Shown: positions 36,654-45,874 of the stretch, in pieces
Position numbering within the stretch: position 1 is the stretch's first letter
How the letters are laid out: the number at the start of each line of letters is the position of its first letter
Assembly: GCF_031846185.1 (NCBI RefSeq)
Contig: NZ_JAVRIF010000002.1
Location: 372,001-436,000, forward strand
Direction: 5' to 3'
Origin: Thalassotalea_H castellviae
Lineage (GTDB): Bacteria; Pseudomonadota; Gammaproteobacteria; Enterobacterales; Alteromonadaceae
DNA: 64,000 nt
Notes under the pieces: model-generated
Told to the model about the DNA's origin: nothing
Database searches by the model: none
What the model saw: only the letters and a program-made list of their open reading frames with translations
Translations under genes and position numbers: made by a program

Positions 36654-38772
36654 TTTTTAACTGCCAAACCGATATCATGATACAACTTTGTTGAGTTTGA
36701 TGAGCATTAATTGCCAGCGTTTGCTGAAGGCTGGTTGTGGTCACTAAGTTAAAATTTGGCATTAATACTTGTGATATACCATCAAGAACCGTGACATTTT
36801 CGCCATTTATTTTAACCCCACCCAACCATTTGTCTTTCTGAGTGACTTGTTCATTAAAGGTATTATTAGTCGCAACAATCAATAAAGCACCTTTATTAAG
36901 ACGGTGGGCAATATTTTCTAATACCGCTTTGGGATCATAACTTTGCTCTAAGACTTGCTGTAATAATACCACGTCATAACCTTGAAAAATCGGTTTTAAG
37001 TTCACCGCGTCGCCTTGTGAAAAATGGACATTTCCTCGATAATTTTTCACGTATTGCGCCAAAGCCACTTCGTTAAAATTGACTATATCTCCTTCAACAA
37101 TCGATTGATAACGCACATTTTCATTATTTTGTAACTTCACCCCGTATTGTATAAATCGAGCAGAGAAGTCAACGGCGTCAATGTGATCAAACATGGCGGA
37201 TAATTCAAAAGCGGCTCTCCCAACAGAGCAACCAAGATTAAGTAATTTTGTCGGAGTCAATGAATCAGAAAATTCACGACAAACAGCTTGCACAACATTT
37301 GCAAGTTCAACGGAAAAGTTAGCCTCATGATGTGTTGAGTGAGGATAATGACTGGCTAATTGCTGACAAACAATTTTATCCGTTTCTATTGGGTTAACCG
37401 GAGTTATCGGGGTTTTAGCTCGATCACTTTCCACATAGCGAAATCCAGCATGTTGGAAAAAATGACGGCGAAAAGCATATCTTGATGATTTAATGGTTTC
37501 GTTTCCCGTAGAAATCCAAGAACCACCTTTAATTAAATTATGCTGACCATCGAAGGTTGGCGTTGAAAAATCATCATATAATGGGTGTACTTTAAAACCA
37601 TCAAAACCATCGATCGCTGACTCTGTCCACTGCCAAACGTTCCCAATCACATCATAAAAGCCTTGATGTTCAAACCTATCAACAGGACAAGAAGAGGCAT
37701 AATGCGCCAAATTTATATTACTAAACGGTGCATGGCGATCGACCCTATCTGGTGAAATGTCCTCTCTTAAACAATACCATTCTGCTTCGGTTGGCAAGCG
37801 AATAAATCCTTTTGTCTGTTTATCTTTCCAATGACAAAACGCATTCGCTTCAAGGTAATTAACTTCGACAGGCCAATTCAATGGTAATGGAATTTCTGCA
37901 AGTAAATTTCTTTGCCAATAGTCATTTCCGCGTTTTAGCCAAAATCGGGGCATTTTCGCTTGTGTATAACTTAGCCACTGCTTTCCTTCTTCATTCCAAA
38001 GATCAGCTGTTTGATAACCACCAGCTTCAACAAACTGTAAAAACTCTTGATTAGAGACTAAATATTTACTGGCTTTAAACGGTGATACTTCAATGGTTAA
38101 CTGGCCGTATTCATTATCCCAGCCATACGTATAATCATCGTCTGCTTTACCTAATGTAAGTGTTCTCCCTAACACCCTACGTAATTCATTTTCTGGTGGC
38201 TCACTTGAATCTTTGCATGCAAGCCAATGACTTGTGCTCGATAAATATTTTAACGGCAACATACGCATGATCACCGAAGAGGTTTCCAAATGAATACGCT
38301 CATGCTCACAGCCCATCAAAATGACCCACGCCAGCGAATCTTGACTGATAGGTAATATCAACTCCATGCTATCAATCAATTGATTGACTAAAGTAAAAAC
38401 TTGCTGACGATAGTTTTTTACTTCAGATAAAGTTGGCCATTGGTAGTGATTGCTATCTAAATCATCCCAGCTCATCTCATCAACACCAACCGCGCAAACG
38501 GCCTCTAACTTTTCATTCAGTCGAGATGACAGGTATTTTCCAAGTATCAACTTGTTAATAAAAAACGTAGCCGTATGGCCATAATAAAAGATTAATGGAT
38601 GCCGTAAGCGCTCAGGTCTTAAGTAATAAGCCTTTTCATCATTGATTAAGGCAAACAAAGACTCATAAGTTTGCCAAGTATTGGCAAAATAGTTTTTCAA
38701 TTCTAGCCTTTTTTGCTCGACGTCTTCACCGATTAATAAAGGTGTGGTTAGTTGCTTTAAAGTACTATTCAT
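36646..38772 (-). CDS. ovoA: 5-histidylcysteine sulfoxide synthase/thiohistidine N-methyltransferase OvoA
   Basis: A 708-residue iron enzyme that joins cysteine to histidine with oxygen, then methylates 5-thiohistidine to ovothiol A. The N-terminal DinB-like domain supplies the three-histidine iron site: H66 in YYGHTATFF and H157/H161 in CEHERIHLE. The central formylglycine-enzyme-like domain (about 205-450) has NWPVEVNYLEANAFCHW, RLPTEAEW, GNVWQWTESA and GGSWISTGN. The C-terminal SAM methyltransferase (about 475-705) has LLNLGCSVGRAAFEL and VLLQQVLEQSYDP. The N-methyltransferase domain marks OvoA rather than the ergothioneine enzyme EgtB. It lies 14 bases after the GS-fold gene. Confidence 0.93.
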   Translation of the reverse strand: MNSTLKQLTTPLLIGEDVEQKRLELKNYFANTWQTYESLFALINDEKAYYLRPERLRHPLIFYYGHTATFFINKLILGKYLSSRLNEKLEAVCAVGVDEMSWDDLDSNHYQWPTLSEVKNYRQQVFTLVNQLIDSMELILPISQDSLAWVILMGCEHERIHLETSSVIMRMLPLKYLSSTSHWLACKDSSEPPENELRRVLGRTLTLGKADDDYTYGWDNEYGQLTIEVSPFKASKYLVSNQEFLQFVEAGGYQTADLWNEEGKQWLSYTQAKMPRFWLKRGNDYWQRNLLAEIPLPLNWPVEVNYLEANAFCHWKDKQTKGFIRLPTEAEWYCLREDISPDRVDRHAPFSNINLAHYASSCPVDRFEHQGFYDVIGNVWQWTESAIDGFDGFKVHPLYDDFSTPTFDGQHNLIKGGSWISTGNETIKSSRYAFRRHFFQHAGFRYVESDRAKTPITPVNPIETDKIVCQQLASHYPHSTHHEANFSVELANVVQAVCREFSDSLTPTKLLNLGCSVGRAAFELSAMFDHIDAVDFSARFIQYGVKLQNNENVRYQSIVEGDIVNFNEVALAQYVKNYRGNVHFSQGDAVNLKPIFQGYDVVLLQQVLEQSYDPKAVLENIAHRLNKGALLIVATNNTFNEQVTQKDKWLGGVKINGENVTVLDGISQVLMPNFNLVTTTSLQQTLAINAHQTQQSCIMISVWQLKNG

Positions 38773-38786
38773 AAATTTTTATCGAA

Positions 38787-39983
38787 CTATTTAATAATTA
38801 AAGACTGAATTTGATAAGCAGATAAAATCATCGATTTTAATTTATCTCCTAGTTTTTCATCTTTCTTGAGAAAAGTCATATTTACAGCGTTATTCGCTTG
38901 ATGAGCTTTTAACGAATAAACTGGATGTTGCTGCATTTTCTCATCAATGCGATTAATGCTTTTAGCAAACCAGTTATCTTTTTCAAAAAGCTCAATAGCA
39001 CCTTCAGATTTTTCATGGCTATATAAAGATAGCGGTAATGATTGTGGCATTTTTCTATCATTCAGGTTGTCTTGGCACTGATGATCAACAAAAGCCTCTA
39101 TCGCATCAATTACATTTAATAAGCCGTATATGACATTTAAATAAGGATTATAATACATACTTGAAGCGCCTAACCTATGTTCTATTCTGGCGGTTTTTTG
39201 CCAAAAACTTTCACTGACTAAAACCTTATTATGTTGATCATACAATAAGGGCTGCTCTCCCATCGCTTGATTATGTTTACCCAACTCTTTGTACAAAGCG
39301 ATACTTCCTTGGTGACCACCTGAAATATCTGTTGGTGAACATAATTCTGCCGACAAACCATATTTAGTTTTTAAAGCAAAGCGTTCAAATGCTTCTTCTT
39401 CAGGCAAATATAACAAGCAACAACCTAAACTTGTTTTTAAAAAACATTGTTGCAAATATTCACCAAAATAGCGCTCAGCCACGATATTTTCACCACGTGA
39501 ATTCTTAACACTTACATTCATTTGGATAGCATTAGGGATATGTACATCGCGCGTTTCACCACTAAACACATTGTCACAACCTAGGGCTACTTTTCCTTTA
39601 TCACCTGCCCAAACAACAGGCTTAATTAAGGTTTTTTCAATACCCTGCTGAGCAAACAGTTTGGGGATATGATACAAAGCTAACGCTAAATTTTCCGCTT
39701 CTTTTAGTGGTAGTTGACCGTTGAATAAAGATACATATTCCCATTGTTTTTGCCAATATTCAGGTATTACTTCACCATCAATCTTTAATTGTTTAAGCGA
39801 TTGGTTAATCAATGAAAAATTAATTGTCTGATTTTTTACTTGCTCATTGATTTGATAACACCCCTCTAATTCGAAGTGAATTAGCGGGGTGTAATGTAAA
39901 GAAGTAAGATAATTTTGTAATACCGCGATGATCTCTTTTGAGAGTTGGGTAAATTCAGTGGTTAATAACAGAGATAAGTTCAT
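38787..39983 (-). CDS. Divergent glutamine-synthetase-fold protein in the ovothiol operon
   Basis: A 398-residue protein I cannot name. Several segments line up in order with the glutamine synthetase catalytic domain: an E-x-E strand (IHFELEGCYQI), LPLKEAENLALALYHIPKLFAQQGIEKTLIKPVVW (compare the A-D-N...K...HG...FMPKP segment), IQMNVSVKNSRGENI (compare the H-x-H-x-S...G-N segment), LPEEEAFERF (compare NSYKRL), and ARIEHRLGASSMYYNPYL (compare RRIE-x-R...NPYL). The N-terminal beta-grasp domain is missing and the H-x-H pair is replaced by Q-x-N, so chemistry is uncertain. It lies 27 bases after the diguanylate cyclase gene and 14 before ovoA. A ligase acting on ovothiol or a precursor is conjecture. 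Confidence 0.6.
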   Translation of the reverse strand: MNLSLLLTTEFTQLSKEIIAVLQNYLTSLHYTPLIHFELEGCYQINEQVKNQTINFSLINQSLKQLKIDGEVIPEYWQKQWEYVSLFNGQLPLKEAENLALALYHIPKLFAQQGIEKTLIKPVVWAGDKGKVALGCDNVFSGETRDVHIPNAIQMNVSVKNSRGENIVAERYFGEYLQQCFLKTSLGCCLLYLPEEEAFERFALKTKYGLSAELCSPTDISGGHQGSIALYKELGKHNQAMGEQPLLYDQHNKVLVSESFWQKTARIEHRLGASSMYYNPYLNVIYGLLNVIDAIEAFVDHQCQDNLNDRKMPQSLPLSLYSHEKSEGAIELFEKDNWFAKSINRIDEKMQQHPVYSLKAHQANNAVNMTFLKKDEKLGDKLKSMILSAYQIQSLIIK

Positions 39984-40010
39984 TAAACTTTATTACATTG
40001 AGGGCTAAAT

Positions 40011-41906
40011 TTAAAAAACATTCACACGATTTTTACCTGTTTCTTTTGCTTGGTAAAGTGCTTGATCTGCTAGCCCGTATAAAGCCTTCGAATCGCTTAC
40101 CTCTTCATTGTAGCATGAGATACCGACACTGATAGTGACGGAAAAAGATTTGTCATCTTTTGCATCAAATTTGTAGGCGCTAATTTCGTTTTTCATCCGT
40201 TGTGCAATTTTTTCAGCGATGTCTGTATCAGCTCTTGGTAATACACAAAGGAATTCTTCACCACCAATTCGGCCCATAACATCTTCCGTTCTCAAGGCAT
40301 TTTTTGCGAGCGTTGATACCACTTCGATGACCCGATCGCCGATAGGATGACCATAAGTGTCATTGATTTTTTTAAAATCATCAATATCGATAACTAAGAT
40401 CGATAAATGGCCCTTAGGTATCGTTGTTGCCGCAATTAATTTATCAAGATATTGAAAAATATAACGACGGTTATAAAGGCCTGACAAAGGATCTGTGATT
40501 GATAACTCTGCCATTTTACGATTGTTACGATATTGGAAAGTCACTACAGCAATGACAACCATTAATAAAGTCAGTAAAAAAATAATTAAATAACTTTGTT
40601 GGATGTTCGATTGTTCCCGATTTTTTATTTCTAATAATTCAGCTTTAGAACGTTGATTTATCAGTGCCTTTTCAATACCTTGACGTTCTAACTCCATTGC
40701 TGAACGAATGGTTATCGCGCGAGTAGAAGAATTTTTAATTAACAATTTTGTGTATTTATCATTATATCGTGAGAGCAGTTGATACCCTTTTTCAAAATTA
40801 CCTCGTTCACTTTCTAGTTTTGCGGCAATTTTTAACGATTCTAACTGCCAAGCCGTCCCCATTAACTCAGGTAAAGCCTGAAATAACTCATTAACTTTTG
40901 TTAAAGCAATTTCAGCTTCATCAAAACGCTTTAATTGAATTAAACAGCTTGCTTTTCGTTTATACAATTCAGCATCATAATCATCTAAGCCATTTAAATT
41001 AAGCGCATGCTCTATCATTGGCAAGGCTTCATTGCAGCTACCTTTTTCAGCTAAAGACATACCTAAGCCATAAGCACCAAAATAAGTAATATTTTCATTC
41101 GGTGTAAAAGCAACATTTTTTTGATACCGCTTAAAGTACTCGATAGCAAGATCATATTTTTGCCAATAACGATAAGTACTAGCGATACCGTAGATTGCCT
41201 CTGACGCATGTGCTTTATAATTTAAGCTTTCATAGCTATCTAGTGCTTTTTGGTAATACTCGATTGATTTTTCATGTTCAAGCATATAGCCATAAATAGC
41301 CCCGTAAGTTTCGTTGATGATTGCCACTAAAAAGCGATCATTTAACGCATAGGCTTCTACATACGCTTCTTGCATATCTTTTAACGATATTTCAAATAAT
41401 TCAGCCAAGCTATAGGTATAAGCTAACTCTTTTTTTGCTTTAATATAGAGGTGGCTGAAGTTTCCTTGTTTCGCAAAGTCCATACTGCGTCGATAAAATT
41501 CTCGCGACTTGTGATAGCCGCCTTTTCGCTGCAGAGAAAGTCCTTCAAAATAATGATATCGAGCTTGTTGTTCAACATTTGTTTGGTTGTTAATTAACGG
41601 TGCTATTTGAGCCAAGGTTTGGTCAAGATCTTGGTAAAAATATAATAAGTTTTCACACTGAGCTTTGCGAAGCAACCACCATATTTTAGCTTCTTGTGTC
41701 ATGCTAGGATATTCTGGAGCCAGTTGTGAAAGTGCTTGTAGGGATAACCAAGGATTAATAAATATCTGATCATCTAATGTAGCAAGGTTTGCCGTGCTGA
41801 TTGACTTAATGTCAAATTGGCCTTGTTCATTCGCGGAACCATTCGCCATAAAAGCAAATAAAATTGTAATGATTACAAATTTAAATATATAAATAAATTT
41901 CAACAA
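40011..41906 (-). CDS. TPR-containing membrane diguanylate cyclase
   Basis: A protein of about 631 residues. An N-terminal signal or anchor helix (FIYIFKFVIITILFAFMANGSA) leads to a periplasmic region of TPR repeats (about residues 60-390), a transmembrane helix (about 425-445: SYLIIFLLTLLMVVIAVVTF), and a GGDEF domain with DPLSGLYNRRYI, the active GRIGGEEFLCVL, and an intact RxxD inhibitory site (RTED) five residues before it. It should synthesise cyclic-di-GMP in response to a periplasmic cue. I use a TTG at 41906, with AAGGA 7 bases upstream; the GTG at 41927 has its ribosome site only one base away. It is 27 bases ahead of the ovothiol operon. Confidence 0.87.
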   Translation of the reverse strand: MLKFIYIFKFVIITILFAFMANGSANEQGQFDIKSISTANLATLDDQIFINPWLSLQALSQLAPEYPSMTQEAKIWWLLRKAQCENLLYFYQDLDQTLAQIAPLINNQTNVEQQARYHYFEGLSLQRKGGYHKSREFYRRSMDFAKQGNFSHLYIKAKKELAYTYSLAELFEISLKDMQEAYVEAYALNDRFLVAIINETYGAIYGYMLEHEKSIEYYQKALDSYESLNYKAHASEAIYGIASTYRYWQKYDLAIEYFKRYQKNVAFTPNENITYFGAYGLGMSLAEKGSCNEALPMIEHALNLNGLDDYDAELYKRKASCLIQLKRFDEAEIALTKVNELFQALPELMGTAWQLESLKIAAKLESERGNFEKGYQLLSRYNDKYTKLLIKNSSTRAITIRSAMELERQGIEKALINQRSKAELLEIKNREQSNIQQSYLIIFLLTLLMVVIAVVTFQYRNNRKMAELSITDPLSGLYNRRYIFQYLDKLIAATTIPKGHLSILVIDIDDFKKINDTYGHPIGDRVIEVVSTLAKNALRTEDVMGRIGGEEFLCVLPRADTDIAEKIAQRMKNEISAYKFDAKDDKSFSVTISVGISCYNEEVSDSKALYGLADQALYQAKETGKNRVNVF

Positions 41907-42144
41907 TTTAACATCCTTGAAGCACACTCCTGTCTATTTAATCATTATTCGTAATTTGAGTAAATAACATTCAAAAAATGACGATTAAAATTACGCTTTA
42001 ACTATCAGAAAAGGAGGGCGCTATTTAAACTATCGAGCGGCCATTCAGAAATAAAAACAATCCTATTTTCTAGATAAATAATATCAGTTATTGGTTGAAA
42101 TATCATACGTTTATTCACCCAAAAAAGTATCGTTTTAATATAAT
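41907..42144. other. Gap between btuB terminator and the diguanylate cyclase
   Basis: This roughly 240-bp AT-rich stretch contains the promoter and leader of the minus-strand diguanylate cyclase. I see no ORF, RNA motif or strong inverted repeat in it. Confidence 0.5.
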
Positions 42145-42177
42145 AAAAAACCGCTTATTCATGTAAATAAGCGGTTT
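42145..42177 (-). terminator. Terminator after btuB
   Basis: AAACCGCTTATT pairs with AATAAGCGGTTT around CATGTA. On the minus strand a six-T run follows. It lies 53 bases after the btuB stop. Confidence 0.92.
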
Positions 42178-42229
42178 CCCCTTAAGATATTGACCTGCTA
42201 GCAATCAACGATTCTTTGGCTAATTGAGA

Positions 42230-44149
42230 TTAAAAAGCATACGAAACACTAACATGGTATTGCGTGTCATCCGCTTGATAATTTAATGCCGATTGATAGC
42301 TTTTATTGAAAGCATTAGAAACTTTACCTGCTAACTTTAAAGCGTCGTTCACTTGATAACTAGTGGTAAAATCCACTATCCAGTAATCATCTAAATCAAC
42401 ATTACCGCTATCTTTTGCTTCATCACGATAGCTAACGATAGTGCCAAATAACCACTCTTGCCAATGGTAATTCACAACAATGTTAGTGTTAAATTTAGGA
42501 CGTCTTAGCAGTGCTTTACCTGTTGATTTATCTTCCGTTTCGACAAAAGTAAAGGCTAGTTGATAATCAAAGTTTTGATAGTTACCAGAATAATTAATAT
42601 CAATACCTTGCATATCAGCTTCGTTGATATTAGCCGGTTGCCATTGACCAAATTCATTTGGATTCCAAGCGATTAAATCTTCAACTTCAGTATCGTAAAT
42701 GCTAATTTCAATTAACGAGTTTTCAGCATGTTTTCTTAATAACACTTCATTGGTGGTAGAGCTCTCAGGACGTAAATCAGGATTACCGGATCCTGGCCAA
42801 TATAAGTCATTAAAAGTAGGAGCTTTAAAACCAGTTCCGCTATTAATGCTAATTAACCAGTTTTTAGGTAACTGATAACCTATTGAAGCGTTATAGTTTG
42901 ATTCATTGCCAATGTTTTCAATATCATCATAACGACCCGCTACTTCAAAAATAAACTGATTCGCTTGATGTCTCGCTTGTAGAAAAACAGCACTAACGGC
43001 ACGTTTATCAAGCTCCCAAGCCTGAAAGCCTGGTTGCCACGAAACTTTATCCGTATTGGTTGAAACCGATTCTTGATACCAATCGGTACCGAATGAAAAA
43101 CCCGTTTGCTCCGATAACTGATAATTACCCACTAATGAAAATTGCTCACGTTGTGTTTTTATTTCATCAGCATCGCCTTTTAATATACCGTTGCCGTAGG
43201 TTGCACCTTGATCTTGGTTTGTCGCAATAGACGCTTCGAACGACAATTTATCAGTTTGATAAAGCCCTGCCACTTTCACATGATAATTTTCAGCGGTTTG
43301 TTGATTGGCATAAAAACTAGGGCACACTTTGGTATAATCGTCCCAACACGGCGAATCAGGATAAGATGCATCGTAATCACTGTTACTTTCTTCAAAACGG
43401 CCAACTAATTTCATCGATATTGTATCAGTGAATTGGCTATTTCCTATCACGGAAACCGATTGACGCTTATAACCGTCGTCATCAGGCTCATTGATATCAT
43501 ACGGATTATCAGGATCAGACAAATAAGCATTAAAACCATCCGCTTTTTCAGATGATACGTTCAAAGTATACTCATGGGTTTCATTACCAAAACCAATAGA
43601 AGCCGCTCCTTGCATTAAGCCATTACTGCCTAATCCAAAACTAACACTCCCTTCACCTTGACTATGTTGCTTGGTAAAAATTTGGATTACACCACCAATA
43701 GCATCAGAACCCCATAATGCCGCACGTGGACCTTTGACGATCTCAATTCGCTCAATTTGTTGCGCTGAAATAGCCGATAAATTTACCGAACCTAATGTCG
43801 CTGAGCCAACTCTTACTCCATCCATAATGACCAAAGTATGATTGCTATTGGTTCCTCGAGTATAAACAGAGCTAATTTGCCCCGCGCCACCTTGATTTGC
43901 TACATGTATACCTGCAACTGTTTTCAAAATGTCACTAACGCTTGTTACTTGCAATTGTTCAATCGCTTCACGGGTAATAATTTCATTCGCCGATAAGGCT
44001 AAAAAACTATCTTGTTGAGAACGATTTGCCGTCACTAACATTTGTTCGTCAGTTTGAACATCATCTGAAATAAGTTCATCTGCCAAAACAGAGTAGGCGT
44101 TAAAGGTACATGTCGCGATAATCGACGACGCTAAAAGTGTTTTTTTCAT
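42230..44149 (-). CDS. btuB: TonB-dependent vitamin B12 receptor
   Basis: A 639-residue outer-membrane receptor for cobalamin. A signal peptide (MKKTLLASSIIATCTFNAYSVLA) precedes the TonB-box region DEQMLVTANRSQ, then the plug (about residues 45-150: SVSDILKTVAGIHVANQGGAGQISSVYTRGTNSNHTLVIMDGVRVG and IERIEIVKGPRAALWGSDAIGGVIQIFTK) and a barrel ending YHVSVSYAF. The ATG at 44149 has GAGGAG 5-6 bases upstream; the longer frame from 44224 runs into the riboswitch and is rejected. A cobalamin riboswitch precedes it, which with the flanking cob genes fixes the substrate. Confidence 0.95.
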   Translation of the reverse strand: MKKTLLASSIIATCTFNAYSVLADELISDDVQTDEQMLVTANRSQQDSFLALSANEIITREAIEQLQVTSVSDILKTVAGIHVANQGGAGQISSVYTRGTNSNHTLVIMDGVRVGSATLGSVNLSAISAQQIERIEIVKGPRAALWGSDAIGGVIQIFTKQHSQGEGSVSFGLGSNGLMQGAASIGFGNETHEYTLNVSSEKADGFNAYLSDPDNPYDINEPDDDGYKRQSVSVIGNSQFTDTISMKLVGRFEESNSDYDASYPDSPCWDDYTKVCPSFYANQQTAENYHVKVAGLYQTDKLSFEASIATNQDQGATYGNGILKGDADEIKTQREQFSLVGNYQLSEQTGFSFGTDWYQESVSTNTDKVSWQPGFQAWELDKRAVSAVFLQARHQANQFIFEVAGRYDDIENIGNESNYNASIGYQLPKNWLISINSGTGFKAPTFNDLYWPGSGNPDLRPESSTTNEVLLRKHAENSLIEISIYDTEVEDLIAWNPNEFGQWQPANINEADMQGIDINYSGNYQNFDYQLAFTFVETEDKSTGKALLRRPKFNTNIVVNYHWQEWLFGTIVSYRDEAKDSGNVDLDDYWIVDFTTSYQVNDALKLAGKVSNAFNKSYQSALNYQADDTQYHVSVSYAF

Positions 44150-44165
44150 AATCTCCTCGCCACCA

Positions 44166-44311
44166 ATGCCACCCGCATCAGTTAAACAAAATGATGAATT
44201 TAAGTCGGTCTCCGGACTTATCAACCCAAGGTTGAATTACCGTTGCGGGGGCAGTACAAGTTTTTCACTTGTTTCCCAAAATGTTCAGTTTTTCGCTAAA
44301 CACTTAAATTC
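44166..44311 (-). promoter_or_regulatory. Cobalamin riboswitch controlling btuB (compact form)
   Basis: On the minus strand the aptamer runs from 44311 to 44196. A perfect 10-bp closing stem is made by GAATTTAAGT (44302-44311) and ACTTAAATTC (44196-44205). Inside are GGGAAACAAGTG, CTGCCCCCGCAACGGTAA and the B12-box AGTCCGGAGACCG. The core is only about 116 bases. A short hairpin ATGC-GGGTG-GCAT (44166-44178) just before the btuB ribosome site could be the loop that docks on the aptamer and masks translation. Binding of cobalamin should switch btuB off. Confidence 0.93.
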
Positions 44312-44365
44312 GTAATTTCACTATTTACTTATTAAGAAAATAGTACGTTGGTTTTCTTATTAAAC

Positions 44366-45214
44366 TTACTGTCTAAATTGATCTATTTGCTGACAAAGTA
44401 ATGATAATTCATCTAATGAACGTAAGGTCATACGATGTAATTGATCAGCATCAGGATGTAAAAAAGCGTTGTTCTTAACAGCTGGTATTGCTGGCCATTG
44501 TTGCCAATTCACCTTATCTGGCGAACTTACCCCGTAAGAGCTGGGCTGAATAATGATTTGCGGCGCTTTTAACACTACGTTTTCTACATTAATTTGCGGA
44601 TAATCGGTTTCACTATCAAAAAACGGATTGCTGGCTCGACAAACGCTTAATTGTTGCTGTGGCCAAGCATTCTTGGCTACTGTGGTCAGTGGCCTGGGCC
44701 ATAACTCATAAAAAACACTGATTGCCGCTTTATCCTTATAATGATCAGCAATATTAGTTAATTGCTGCAAAAACTCTTTTGCTTTTTGTTCACCTAATGC
44801 CTGATTACCAGTTAACTCGCCAAAATAACGTAATTCTTGTGCAACAGACTCCAAGGTTTCAGGTTGAGAATACACTATGTTCAAGCCTAGTTTTTGTAAA
44901 CGTACTAAGTCATCACTTGGGTTACTTTTCCAAGCAATAATTAAGTCAGGATCCACCGCGAGTACTTGCTCAATATTCAACTTGGCATAATTACCTATTC
45001 TAGGGATACTATTAGCCTGCTCAGGGTAATCAGCATGTTCGGTTGTACCAACGATAAGATCCCCTGCACCAATGGCATACAAGTTTTCTACAATATGTGG
45101 CGCTAATGCGATGATTCGTTTAGCCGCGTTAACCTGCTGTTTTACACTTTCATTTCCAAAACAATTAACACTAACTAGGGAAAGGAATACAGCAATTATT
45201 GTATTGATTTTCAT
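44366..45214 (-). CDS. btuF: Periplasmic cobalamin-binding protein
   Basis: A 282-residue class III solute-binding protein of the helical-backbone type. A signal peptide (about residues 1-20, ending NCFG) is followed by RIIALAPHIVENLYAIGAGDLIVGTTEHADYPEQANSIPRIGNY and DPDLIIAW, the usual BtuF/FhuD core, and a long central helix. It delivers B12 to BtuCD. The gene lies 57 bases after cobO on the same strand and ends about 55 bases before the btuB riboswitch. Confidence 0.92.
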   Translation of the reverse strand: MKINTIIAVFLSLVSVNCFGNESVKQQVNAAKRIIALAPHIVENLYAIGAGDLIVGTTEHADYPEQANSIPRIGNYAKLNIEQVLAVDPDLIIAWKSNPSDDLVRLQKLGLNIVYSQPETLESVAQELRYFGELTGNQALGEQKAKEFLQQLTNIADHYKDKAAISVFYELWPRPLTTVAKNAWPQQQLSVCRASNPFFDSETDYPQINVENVVLKAPQIIIQPSSYGVSSPDKVNWQQWPAIPAVKNNAFLHPDADQLHRMTLRSLDELSLLCQQIDQFRQ

Positions 45215-45271
45215 CTTGAACTCTCTATAACTTCATTGGTAAATATCTTAGTGTTTCTTAAATAACTTGAA

Positions 45272-45874
45272 CTACCAGTCGATGCCTTTTTGTACTTTAA
45301 TACCGTTTTCAAAAGCATGTTTTATCGATTGTACTTCTGAAACCGTGTCAGCCATTTCCACCAACTTACGATGCGCTGCTCGGCCGGTAACAACCACATG
45401 TTGTCCTTCAGGACGATTACTTATAGCATCAAGCACTTCATCTAAATCTAGGTATTTATAACTCAGCATATAGGTCAATTCATCTAATAAAATGGTATTA
45501 ATGCTAGGGTCTTTCAGTAATTTTTTAGCTGCTTGCCAAATTTTTTCTGCCGCGGCAATATCTTGTTCTTTATTCTGAGTTTCCCATGTAAAGCCGGTAT
45601 TCATCACATAGAAAGGTACCCCATGACTTTCCAATAAATTTCGCTCTCCGCAATCCCATGTGCCTTTAATAAACTGACAAACAGCGGCGTTTAATCCATG
45701 TCCGACAGAACGTGTCACTACCCCAAAACCTGCTGTAGATTTTCCTTTACCATTGCCGGTGATCACCAATAACAAGCCCTTATCGTCGGTTGCAGCGGCA
45801 ATACGCTCATCAACTTTCTCTTTAAGTTTTTGTTGGCGCTGTTGATGTTTTTCTTTTTTATCTTGTTCGTTCAT
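45272..45874 (-). CDS. cobO: Corrinoid adenosyltransferase CobO/BtuR
   Basis: A 200-residue CobA-type adenosyltransferase that puts the adenosyl group on cob(I)alamin or cobinamide. The Walker A-like motif is TGNGKGKSTAGFG (about residues 39-51); the family motifs CQFIKGTWDCGERNLLE and LLDELTYMLSYKYLD follow. The ATG at 45874 overlaps the cobQ stop as ATGA, which fixes the start; the open frame extends upstream inside cobQ but is meaningless there. The charged N-terminus is typical. Confidence 0.95.
   Translation of the reverse strand: MNEQDKKEKHQQRQQKLKEKVDERIAAATDDKGLLLVITGNGKGKSTAGFGVVTRSVGHGLNAAVCQFIKGTWDCGERNLLESHGVPFYVMNTGFTWETQNKEQDIAAAEKIWQAAKKLLKDPSINTILLDELTYMLSYKYLDLDEVLDAISNRPEGQHVVVTGRAAHRKLVEMADTVSEVQSIKHAFENGIKVQKGIDW

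Noticed and set aside
44333..44358. TAAGAAAA...TTTTCTTA hairpin as btuF terminator
   Set aside because: All A/T except for two G-C pairs and no clean T tract; too weak to call.
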